The position numbers and the translations under genes were made by a program. A stretch of 64,000 nt of DNA, from contig JBBEBR010000014.1 in NCBI GenBank assembly GCA_040882225.1, forward strand, positions 569,097 to 633,096, given 5' to 3'. Numbering within the stretch: position 1 is the first letter of the stretch; every line of letters starts with the position of its first letter. The stretch is from Gracilimonas sp040882225. Its GTDB lineage: Bacteria; Bacteroidota; Rhodothermia; Balneolales; Balneolaceae. The notes below the pieces were generated by a model. It was not told the origin of the DNA, ran no database searches, and worked only from the letters and a program-made list of their open reading frames with translations. Below, piece after piece: positions 7,060 through 16,615 of this stretch.

Positions 7060-10000
7060 TTAAAAAGCGCCTTTATGGCGAACACCTTTAATATCTTTCT
7101 TTGTAATTGTTCCATCAGGTGAAGTAACTATAATAGTGATAACCGATAATTCTTCGGCACTACTTTCACTATCTGTGTCACGAACAATAAGGTAGAAAGC
7201 TGTTTTTGTATCTCCTTCTGTATATTCATGCTCAGTCTCACCCATCAACTCAAGTCTTTCAGGTGCTACAACTTCAATAGTAGTACCTGGTGCCATTGGA
7301 TTACCATTCATATCTGTAACATTATAATCGAAGTCCTGAGTACCGTCTGCCGGAATATTTAAAGGTTCGTCATTGACTACTTCTATATCTGCCCCGGTTG
7401 TGGAGAAAATAATTTCGGTGGTAGCGTATATATATTCACCAGTATCATCAATTGTTTGGGCTGTAACCGTTGCAATACCTGCGGGGGGCTTTGGATTTCC
7501 AGATTGTAAAATAACTTCTACCTGGCCGAGTTCATCAGTATGACCTACTTCTGATCCTTCTACAATTCCTCCATCAGTTGTCACCCAAACAGCAGTTCCT
7601 GGTTTAACAGGATTCTTAAACTTGTCTCCTACTACTAAAAGCATAACATTTTCAATACCAACTCTGTCATACCCAGGAAAATTAGATGAGCCGAGATTTG
7701 GGTCTGGGTGAGGAGAAATACTAAAAGCCTCTTGAACGGGAAAACCTCCATGGATAGCTACTGCTACTGGTTGCGATGTAATTAGGGAACCATCATTTCG
7801 AGTTACGGATGCTTCTATCATCACAGTACCCGCTTTGTTACCACTGAATAAATTTGCAGTTGCCCTACCCGTAGAATTAGTTGTAACCATTTCCGGAGAT
7901 ATTCCTTCACCGCCATCAGGTCCTTTTGTAATTGAAAAATTAACGTCAACAGGATTCTCACTATCCAATGCTCTTCCTGCTGAGTCAACTACCTGAAAGG
8001 TAAAAGCGGTATTGATATTACCGCCAGTTGCAGCAATATTTATTGCGTCTCTCTGTAGGTTATTGAGAAGGAGAGCAGCTGGCTCAGCTGGAGGGCCCGA
8101 AACCCCGCCGCCAGTACTTGAAACTTCCAGATCCTGATTAGAAGTAACTGCTCCAGAAGGTGAAGTAACTACGACAGTAATTTTTTCAGAACCACTAAAA
8201 TTGTCAGTGGCTCGTATTCTAAAATCAAAGTCTGTAATCAAGGTTCCTGTTTCCAGTTCATTACTCATAGTATGAGAAGTAGTACCAGAAACTTCAAAGT
8301 TATTGCTTGATACAATTTCTATGGTTGTACCTGAAGCCATTGGATTGCCATTTAGGTCAGTGACAGTATATCCAACTGATTGACCTTCACCTGGTGCAAG
8401 CTCTAATTCTGTGAAATCCATTGTAATATCAGCTTTAGAAGTAGAAAAGATGAAAGGAGTGGTTTTAGAAATATCAGCTCCGTTTTTATCTGTGGTTGTA
8501 GCGGTGACCACACCTTTTCCGTCGGCGGGGCGAGGGTTGCCAGCAAACAAAATAACTTCTACATAACCTGTAGCATCGGTATTCTGTGCATCAGATCCTT
8601 CAATAACTCCTCCCGTCGTTTCAAAATAAACAGCAGTCCCAGGTTTTACAGGATTGCTGAATTCATCACCTAAGCGAGCCTTATAGGTAATTTCAACACC
8701 GTTTCTGTCAAATCCTTCAATGTTTGTATCTGTAATGGGCTCTAAAGTGAAATGATCGGCATCAGGAAATCCTCCATGAATAGTAACGGCAACGGGCTTG
8801 GAGGTGATGGTGGTTCCCTTCACCTGTGCCTGAATTTGTACTACTCCGGCGGAATTTCCCGCATTAAGATTGGAAGTTATCCGACCCTGAGCATCTGTGG
8901 TAGCCGAGGTTGGGGTAATATTTTCTCCGCCTCCGGGGCCAGAGACAATAGAAAATTCAACCTCTACGGCACTGCCGCTGTCCAGATTCCGCCCGGCAGA
9001 ATCCTGCACCTGAAAAGTAAAGGTGGTGCTGGTAGTTCCACCGGATTCGGCAANNNNNNNNNNNNNNNNNNNNNNNNNNNNNNNNNNNNNNNNNNNNNNN
9101 NNNNNNNNNNNNNNNNNNNNNNNNNNNNNNNNNNNNNNNNNNNNNNNNNNNNNGCACCTGAAAAGTAAAGGTGGTGCTGGTAGTTCCACCGGATTCGGCA
9201 ATATTGATAGTGTTTTCGCTCAGGGAAATTAATTCCATGGAGGCCGGGTTCTCAGGATCACCGGATACCCCGCCGCCGTCTGAATTAACCACAATGGCTT
9301 GGTTGGTTGTTACACCCGAGGGGGAAGTAACCAGAATGGTTATATTTGTACTTCCGGTAAATTCCTGCCCTGCGCTTACATTAAACTCAAATTCAGAAAT
9401 TCCAGCTCCGGTAGTGCGGGAATCTTCAACAGATTCGGAAAGGTTTCCACTAAGAGACAGCTCCGGATTCTCGGTTGTTACCTCAATGGTAGTACCGGGA
9501 GCCATGGGTAGATTATTTTGATCGGTAACCTCGTAGGTTATTGACTCCGAATCTCCGCTGTTAAGTACTACCGGGGTATTCTCATAATCGCTAATGGAAA
9601 TAGATGCTTTTGACGTGCTGAGTACCAGCTCAAAATCTTCTGATATCTCCGTCTCATCTTGGTCAACGGTTCGGGCGATAACCGTAGCCGCTCCCACACT
9701 TTCGGGGCGATAGTTAACTTGTGCTATACCATTGGCGTCGGTATGCTGCTCATCGGAGCCGTCAATAAGCCCGTTATTAGTTGTGAAATATACGGCTGTG
9801 CCGGGTTTGACAGGGTTGTTAAAGTTATCACCCAGAGTAGCAGTAACAGGAACTTCTAAGTTGGCTGTGAACTCATAATTCTGATTATCTGCCTTAATTT
9901 TGAAGTTTTCGTCAACCGGAAATCCTCCATGAATAGTCACAGCAACGGGTTTGGAGATAATGGTAGTACCAGCTACCTGCGCCTGAATTTGTACCACTCC

Positions 10001-11884
10001 GGCAGAATTCCCCGCATTAAGATTGGAAGTTATACGACCCTGGGCATCTGTGGTAGCTGAGGTAGGGGTGATATTCTCTCCGCCATCGGGGCCAGAGACA
10101 ATAGAAAATTCAACCTCTACGGCGCTGCCGCTGTCGAGATTTCGCCCGGCTGAATCCTGCACCTGAAAAGTAAAGGTGGTGCTGGTAGTTCCACCGGATT
10201 CGGCAATATTGATGGTGTTTTCGCTCAGGGAAAGAAGCTCTAAAGCAGCAGGTGCCTCTGGAGGCCCTGTAACGCCACCACCATTTTCGGAATCTGAAAC
10301 CATTATTTCTTCATAGGTAGTTTGTGTTCCAGAAGGTGAAGTAACTTCGATAGTTATTGGTACGCTACCAGCCAATTCTTCTGTTCCTCGTGCAAAGAAT
10401 TTAAATGATGTACTTCCATTTCCAGGAAATAATTCATTGCCTAAAGTCCGGCTTGTCGTTCCCGACAATTCTACGCCACCCTCAGAAATAATCTCGACAG
10501 TAGTGCCGCGAGCCATTGGGTTCCCGTTGGTATCAGTAATTTCATAATTAATTTCTTGACTTTCTCCAGGCTCTAGTTGCATAGTGGTTGGAGTTGCAGA
10601 GATAGCAGCTCGTGAAGTAGAAAAAAGTATAGATAATGTTTTTTCTATTTGGTCATTATTCTTATTGATGGTTTTTGCAGTTACAGTGGCATAACCTGGC
10701 CTTCCATCGCTTCCAGTGATATTGTCAGAGGGGCGAGGATTTCCTGAGATTAGATCAACAGTTACGATGCCATCTTCATTGGTATTTCCCTCACCAGAAC
10801 CTTGTATACTGCCGCCAGTAGTACTGAAATAAACTGCCGTACCAGGAACAACGGGATTACTAAACTCATCATCTAATATTACTTTGAGTGGAATTCTTAA
10901 ATCATCAATTGAATATCCTTCAAAATTTGAAATTTCTGAAGAAAAGCTAAAATGATTAGCGTCTGGAAAGCCGCCATGAATTGTCACAGAAACTGGCTCC
11001 GAAGTTATGACTAGATTTTCAAGAGAGCCATTGTTTATTGGATTAGCAGTTGTTTTGTTTTGGGAAGAACTGCTTATAGCTCCACGATTTTTACCTTTTA
11101 ATTTTTCTAAGGTTTCTATCTCTTTTTCGTCTGAAAAGCCAGATTTCTTTCCTTGAACAATTAACTCATCAATTACTATATCTGCCCGTTCTATTCTTGC
11201 TTGAATTTGAACTACTCCCGCAACGGAACCACTAAATAAATTTGATGTAACCAAACCTTGAGAGTTGGTTCTCACTTTCTCTGGCGAAATCCCCTCACCA
11301 CCATTTGGGCCAGATACAATTAAAAACTCAACGTCTATTGCATTATCCAAAGATAAACTTCTACCTGCTGAATCCTGAACTTCAAAAGTAAATATGGCAT
11401 TTTCAAACCCACCTGAACCAGCAAGATGCAAAGTTTCTCTGCTCAAACTTTTAAATACTATACTGGCAGCTCCTGAAGAAGGCCCCGAAACCCCTTCTTC
11501 TTCCTCTTCCTCATCATCTTCATTTTCTTCAGATTCAGATTGAAGGCTGAAATCGAAACCGTTTATATTGTCTCCTGGCGCTACCTTAATATTCCTGATA
11601 TTTTCAATATAATTTGGAGCAGAAGCAGTAATTGAAAGATCAGTAACTTCAGATATGTCCAAATCACCAAGTGAATACAACCCAGATGAATCCGATCTAT
11701 TAAAAATGTTGCTAAATTCTTCTGGGGTAGAAACCTGAACTGTAGCACCAATAATTGGTGAGTTTGCCCCTTGTTCTGTAACACTACCTTGTATGACAAC
11801 AGAGTCATCATCTTGTGACTTACAGGAATTAATGATAATACTAAAAATGAGAAGGAGGGAAAGAGATAGTAAAAGTTTTTTCAT
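7060..11884 (-). CDS. Giant Ig-repeat lipoprotein, interrupted by an assembly gap
   Basis: The N-terminus (MKKLLLSLSLLLIFSIII, then NSCKSQ) is a lipoprotein signal. A carboxypeptidase-regulatory-like domain follows (VIQGSVTEQGANSPIIGATV to about residue 115), then an acidic linker rich in Glu/Asp, then four super-repeats of roughly 290 residues. They open with VSGPSSGAAS, VTGPPEAPAA, VSGDPENPAS and VSGPPAEPAA. Each has invasin/Big-type strands: TFTFQVQDSAGR, EVEFSIVSGP, VAVTIHGGFP, NPVKPGTAVYF, NGNPMAPGTTIEV and VTSPSG. It is probably a surface adhesin or scaffold. The 100 N at 9054-9153 puts the two halves out of frame. Merging the identical 48-bp contig ends removes 148 bp and restores one frame of about 1558 codons. 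Repeat 1 carries an extra stretch of about 60 residues (GKKSGFSDEKEIETLEKL and after). Confidence 0.8.
9054..9153. other. Assembly gap of exactly 100 N inside a repeat
   Basis: The 48 bases before the gap (9006-9053) are identical to the 48 bases after it (9154-9201) and to 10159-10206 in the neighbouring repeat unit. The gap is therefore a scaffolder placeholder at a repeat that the assembler could not resolve, not a measured distance. True content may be nothing (a 48-bp contig overlap) or whole missing repeat units. Confidence 0.95.
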
Positions 11885-12059
11885 GATATTTTTTCTTACA
11901 AGAGTGTTACCTCGTTACTTCGTTACAAAAAAAAGAACTTTTGCAGATAGTATTACTTTCTTTTCTACTACAAAAGCTGTAATTCCATTTACTACAATAT
12001 TAGGAATTTTTAATCTATATAAAAAAACTTCATTTTACTTGAAATAAGAAGAGGAAATT

Positions 12060-13301
12060 CTACTCAGCTAAAGTAGATTCAGAGGTCATTGTTGCAGCAT
12101 TTTTAGTGGAATTTAGCTCGGGTTCAGGAACATGCTTCCATACAATATAGGCCATGGCCAAAATCATGACAGTTCCGATATAAGTGTTACTTGCGTACCC
12201 GCTTTGCACATAGAAGGGGCCTGCAATAGAACCACCAACTCCATATCCAACTTGTCCGATAGCTATTAGAAGACTCATCAAGGAGCCTCTGTTATCTGAT
12301 TTCACTAACTCGGTAGATAATGCCTGAAATGGGCTTATACGCATTGCAATTAATACCATTACCAGGAAGAAAAGGATATATGAAATCCAAAATTCGGTTA
12401 TTAGGGTAGTGGTGAAGAACATTACCAACGACAATCCGATGCAGGAAGAAATAATTATTTTTTTCCGGCCAATTCGGTCTGATAACCTCCCCGCAATGGG
12501 CCCGGTTATTACATTTGCAATCCCGCCAACAAAAAATAAAGAGGCAATGGCTGTTCCGCTTACGCCAAAAGTACTTTCAAGCCAGGCAGGCATGTATACT
12601 ACATAAATAGAGATGCTGAGAAACATCACCAAATAAGAAAAGGCGACTGCCCGAACTTCTGCCCGTTGTAATAGCTGATAATATTTTTTAAGTGAACCAG
12701 AAACCGTTAACCGGTCTGTGGTCAGTGTTACATTAGGTTGGGGAATCTTAAGAAAAACAAGAATGAACGTAAGCGCCATAATTGCTCCGAAAAGAACAAA
12801 GGGAATTCGAAACCCAAACATATCTGCGAGCAAGGTACCGATGGGAATTCCAAGAATTTGGCCCATTGCAATGCCGCTCATTACCCAACCATTAGCCCAT
12901 CCTCGTTTTTCGTAGGGGAAGTAATCTCCTACATAGGCTACTGCGGCGCCACTCAAAACACCACCTGCCATACCGGCAAGTCCCCGAACCACCAACAGGC
13001 CGGTAAATGTGGTTACAAAACCGTGCAGGAACAGAAATAGTGAAATACCGCCAGTTCCGATTAATAGAATTTTCCGTCTGCCAATCTTATCTGAAAGAGG
13101 GCCCATTATGAGGGCAAAAATCCCAACCATTACCGCGTAGATGGTAACCAGGCTTCCAAGAATTTCTAAAGGAGTGCCAAGTTGTTCATTAATTCTTGGG
13201 AGGATAGGGGAGATAATCATCACCTGACTGCTCGCCGCGAAAACGAGAAGCCACAAGGCAAAAATAATTAAATAGGGATTGCCCTTATCGGAGGAGGTCA
13301 T
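12060..13301 (-). CDS. MFS transporter (drug/metabolite exporter type)
   Basis: This 413-residue protein has twelve predicted transmembrane helices. The motif-A loop GPLSDKIGRRK sits between helices 2 and 3, and the equivalent GRLSDRIGRKK lies in the second half, both characteristic of the major facilitator superfamily. VVRGLAGMAGGVLSGAAVA and WANGWVMSGIAMGQILGIP are typical of the DHA1/YfcJ-like exporters. Proton-coupled export is expected from the family; the substrate cannot be read. It stands alone on the minus strand, with 143 bp to the ABC permease upstream and 175 bp to the Ig gene downstream. I see no strong terminator or operator in those gaps. Confidence 0.88.
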   Translation of the reverse strand: MTSSDKGNPYLIIFALWLLVFAASSQVMIISPILPRINEQLGTPLEILGSLVTIYAVMVGIFALIMGPLSDKIGRRKILLIGTGGISLFLFLHGFVTTFTGLLVVRGLAGMAGGVLSGAAVAYVGDYFPYEKRGWANGWVMSGIAMGQILGIPIGTLLADMFGFRIPFVLFGAIMALTFILVFLKIPQPNVTLTTDRLTVSGSLKKYYQLLQRAEVRAVAFSYLVMFLSISIYVVYMPAWLESTFGVSGTAIASLFFVGGIANVITGPIAGRLSDRIGRKKIIISSCIGLSLVMFFTTTLITEFWISYILFFLVMVLIAMRISPFQALSTELVKSDNRGSLMSLLIAIGQVGYGVGGSIAGPFYVQSGYASNTYIGTVMILAMAYIVWKHVPEPELNSTKNAATMTSESTLAE

Positions 13302-13444
13302 TTTTCAAGATAGATGGAGAAATTTTAAAATACTGTAATATTTTAACCGGCAATGGTTACGATGAGTACAATATTAGTTGCAGAATTTCCGGCTTTAAAT
13401 CTTCAAGTATTATTCAGTAAACCTTCAACAGAAAAGATTTTAAA

Positions 13445-15142
13445 TCAATTCTGAGTTTCGGATTTTCTGGATTTTGCTATGGTACGGCTAATCAGTATTA
13501 CGGGAATGATGCCTACCAGTACAATCATTAACGCGGCGCCCGCAGATTCGGCCAGGCGTTCATCCGAGGCATATCTATATACCTGCACCGCAAGGGTATC
13601 GAAGTTGAACGGACGTACAATTAACGTGGCCGGCAATTCTTTCATCACATCCACAAAAACGAGTAATCCCGCTGTAAGCAATCCTCCCGACATCATTGGG
13701 ATATGAACACTCCAAAGTATTTTTGAAAAGGTATAGCCTAATCCATGTGCCGCTTCGTCCATGTTTGGGGTGATTTTTGTCATGCTTGCCTCCACACCTC
13801 CAAAAGACACCGCCAAAAACCGAACCAGGTAAGCAAAAACCATAGCAAACATAGTGCCGCTAAGAAGTAATCCAGTTGAAAAACCTAAATGTTCACGGAA
13901 AAAAGAGTCGATACTATTATCAAATAAACCAAAAGGAATGAGCACGCCAACTGCGATCACAGAACCAGGAATGGCATATCCGAGCGAACTTATTCGATTA
14001 AATACGCGGACTGCTTTTGTGGGGTTAAGACGGGCGGCATAGGCCATAAAAAGCGCGATGATCACTGCAAGAAAACCGGTTAACGCCGAAACCGAGAATG
14101 AGTTAAATGCGAGCTCCAGAAATTTATAATTGATGTGATTCAGGTTCGAAAAAAACATTTCCAGCAAAAGAATAACAGGAATCAAAAACCCAGCAAGAAC
14201 CGGTAGAAAGCAAGCGAGAAAAGCAAGATAGGATTTAGCGCCGGTTAATTTAAAACGATTTAAACGCTTAAAACGATTTGAATCACTTTGTTTGGCACTA
14301 ATCCGGTTGCGAGACCATCGTTCCAAAATCACAAGAACCACAACAAATGCCATCAGGAAAGCAGCAAGTTGAGCGGCAGCGGGACGTTCTCCAAGCCCAA
14401 ACCAGGTACGGTAAATTCCAGTGGTAAAAGTTTGAACCCCAAAGTACTCTACGGTTCCAAAATCATTGAGAGTTTCCATCAACGCGAGGGCAAGTCCGGC
14501 GGCAATACCAGCTCGGGCCATTGGTAAGGCTACTTTCAGAAAACTCTGAAAAGTAGAATAACCCATAATTCGGCTGGCTTCGAGCAGGTTAGCAGACTGC
14601 TCCAAAAATGAAGATCGCGCCAGCATATAAACATAAGGGTAAAAGGCCAGTGACATAATGACGATTGCGCCTTCAATAGAACGAATATTAGGAAACCAGT
14701 ACTCATCAATTCCGAGTGCGAAAACATTGCGAAGCATTGATTGGAAGGGGCCGGCTATATCGAAAAAATCAGTATAGATATAAGCCATTAGATAAGCTGG
14801 AATAGCAAAGGGCAGGATGGATGCCCATTCGAAAATCTTTCTCCCTGGAAACTCACACATGGTGATGAGCCAGGCGGATGAGATGCCAATTAAAAGCACA
14901 CCGGCTGATACTCCACTAATGAGAAGCAGTGAATTAATGATGTAGTCACTCAGAACCGTATCAGCGAGATGAGACCATATTTCTCCCGCAGGGGTAAAAA
15001 TTGACACTACAACGGTAAGTACCGGAATGGAAATAAGCACCGTAATGAGTAAACTGAAAAGAGTCCATTTAACAGAGTTCTGGCGGATTTTATTTGGCTC
15101 TGGAACAAAATTGCGGATAGTGGTATGAAGCGCTTTTAGCAT
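13445..15142 (-). CDS. Ferric-type ABC transporter permease (two fused permease domains)
   Basis: The 565-residue protein contains two binding-protein-dependent permease modules in tandem, as in FbpB/AfuB/SfuB iron permeases. Each half has about six helices and an EAA-type loop: LLEASRIMGYSTFQSF in the first half and MDEAAHGLGYTFSKILW in the second. The second half carries PLLSGG-like residues (IPMMSGGLLTAG). Such permeases bring Fe3+ from a periplasmic binding protein across the inner membrane, powered by an ATPase. Neither the ATPase nor the binding protein is encoded nearby, so both must come from elsewhere. It is the downstream neighbour of the FAD oxidoreductase gene (34 bp). Confidence 0.85.
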   Translation of the reverse strand: MLKALHTTIRNFVPEPNKIRQNSVKWTLFSLLITVLISIPVLTVVVSIFTPAGEIWSHLADTVLSDYIINSLLLISGVSAGVLLIGISSAWLITMCEFPGRKIFEWASILPFAIPAYLMAYIYTDFFDIAGPFQSMLRNVFALGIDEYWFPNIRSIEGAIVIMSLAFYPYVYMLARSSFLEQSANLLEASRIMGYSTFQSFLKVALPMARAGIAAGLALALMETLNDFGTVEYFGVQTFTTGIYRTWFGLGERPAAAQLAAFLMAFVVVLVILERWSRNRISAKQSDSNRFKRLNRFKLTGAKSYLAFLACFLPVLAGFLIPVILLLEMFFSNLNHINYKFLELAFNSFSVSALTGFLAVIIALFMAYAARLNPTKAVRVFNRISSLGYAIPGSVIAVGVLIPFGLFDNSIDSFFREHLGFSTGLLLSGTMFAMVFAYLVRFLAVSFGGVEASMTKITPNMDEAAHGLGYTFSKILWSVHIPMMSGGLLTAGLLVFVDVMKELPATLIVRPFNFDTLAVQVYRYASDERLAESAGAALMIVLVGIIPVILISRTIAKSRKSETQN

Positions 15143-15176
15143 GTCCTAAAATAAGCTTCTTAGAACTTTTATCATC

Positions 15177-16613
15177 CTAAAGTCCAAATTCATTTTTGAG
15201 TACAGATTGTGCGGCATTAAACCCACTCATGCCATGTACGCCACCTCCGGGAGGCGTGGATGCCGAACAAATATACATGCCCTCAACGGGGATTTTATAT
15301 GGGTTCCATTTTAACACCGGCCGCCCAAAAAGCTGTCTCATTATCTGTGCGCCGCCGTTTATATCACCGCCTATATAATTCGGGTTATAGGTTTCCATCT
15401 GTCGGGTATTCATGGTTTTTTTACTGATGATGGTGTCCCTAAATCCGGGGGCGTACCGTTCTATTTGATTTTCTATGGCTTCACTCATGTCTTTTTCCGA
15501 GCCGTTTGGAACATGGCAATATGCCCAAAGCGTGTGTTTACCTTTTGGAGCACGAGATTCATCAAACACACTTGGCTGCGACAACAGCACATATGGTTTT
15601 TCGTGATGTTCTCCTTTCCAAGCGGTTATTTCTGAATCAGCGATTTCCTCAAAAGTGCCACCCAAATGCAGAGTTCCGGCTTCTTTACATTTTTCATTTA
15701 TCCATGGAACAGGTTCGGAAAGAGCCCAATCCATCTTAAAAACTCCAGGGCCATATTTAAAACGGTGCAGTTTGTTTTTGTATGATGAAGGAAGTTTATC
15801 GCCAGCAATCCTGGAAATTTGAAGGGGGGTAAGATCAAAGAGAATGGTTTTTGAGGAGGGAAGCTGACTCAAAGAAGTGACTTCAATTTCCGTTTCAATT
15901 GCTCCGCTTAAACTTTCAAAAACTTTCGCCAGAGCTTTCGTGACAGAGGCAGAACCGGCTTTGGCAAAGGGCCAGCCAACGGCATGTGCCGAAGCACCCA
16001 ATACCAATCCAAAAGAAGCTGTGAAAGCCTTATTAAGAGGTAAAATGCTGTGAGCTGCGCATCCCGCAAAAAGTGCTTTTGTTCCCGCTAAATCAAACAT
16101 AGAATTACTTAAAAGTTTGGCAGAAAACATTCCATACCATCCAAACCGTGCAGTAATGAGTGGATGCTTTGGAATTCTCAATTCCCCAAAAACATCTTCG
16201 GATAGGAGATCCCAGTGCTCAATAAATTCTTTATAAAGCTGTCTGTAGTTCTTTGAGTCTTTCCCAAGTGTAGCGAGCGTTTTCTCCAATGATTTTGAGA
16301 TTACCATCGCTTTCCCATCCTCAAGTGGGTGAGCAAAAGGATATTTGGGATGAATCCATTCTAAACCATGATTCTCGAGGTTCAACGATCGGAAAAAAGG
16401 GGAGCTCACAGCAGTAGGATGCACAGCGGAACAGACATCATGAAAAAAACCCGGTTCCGTTAATTCCTGAGTTCTTGTGCCGCCCCCAATAGTTGAACTG
16501 GCTTCCAGAATTTTCACTCTTAAGCCTTCCTGCGCTAACCGAATGCCGGCACTTAAGCCATTTGGGCCACTGCCAACTATTACAGCATCAAATTCTGTGG
16601 ATTGCTTTGACAA
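15177..16613 (-). CDS. FAD-dependent oxidoreductase, phytoene-desaturase/PYROXD2-like
   Basis: The 478-residue protein opens with an FAD-binding Rossmann motif (AVIVGSGPNGLSAGIRLA) followed by the acidic ribose-binding end LRVKILEASSTIGGG. The CrtI-type C-terminal signature is present: GMYICSASTPPGGGVHGMSG. It belongs to the broad CrtI/PYROXD2-type amine-oxidoreductase group. Without neighbouring carotenoid genes at this position I would not call it a carotenoid enzyme; a CrtD-like paralogue exists at 29.7 kb. It is two bases downstream of the subtilisin gene on the same strand, so the two are co-transcribed. The substrate is unknown. Confidence 0.8.
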   Translation of the reverse strand: MSKQSTEFDAVIVGSGPNGLSAGIRLAQEGLRVKILEASSTIGGGTRTQELTEPGFFHDVCSAVHPTAVSSPFFRSLNLENHGLEWIHPKYPFAHPLEDGKAMVISKSLEKTLATLGKDSKNYRQLYKEFIEHWDLLSEDVFGELRIPKHPLITARFGWYGMFSAKLLSNSMFDLAGTKALFAGCAAHSILPLNKAFTASFGLVLGASAHAVGWPFAKAGSASVTKALAKVFESLSGAIETEIEVTSLSQLPSSKTILFDLTPLQISRIAGDKLPSSYKNKLHRFKYGPGVFKMDWALSEPVPWINEKCKEAGTLHLGGTFEEIADSEITAWKGEHHEKPYVLLSQPSVFDESRAPKGKHTLWAYCHVPNGSEKDMSEAIENQIERYAPGFRDTIISKKTMNTRQMETYNPNYIGGDINGGAQIMRQLFGRPVLKWNPYKIPVEGMYICSASTPPGGGVHGMSGFNAAQSVLKNEFGL

Positions 16614-16615
16614 AA

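Noticed and set aside
8752..9232. Plus-strand open frames across the N gap
   Set aside because: They are antisense to the Ig lipoprotein gene, and their length depends on untranslated N.
11793..12047. 84-codon plus-strand open frame before the MFS gene
   Set aside because: Most of it is the antisense of the lipoprotein signal region and low-complexity intergenic sequence.
15177..16613. Phytoene desaturase of carotenoid synthesis
   Set aside because: It shares the fold and end signatures, but the motif set fits PYROXD2-like enzymes and no carotenoid gene is adjacent.
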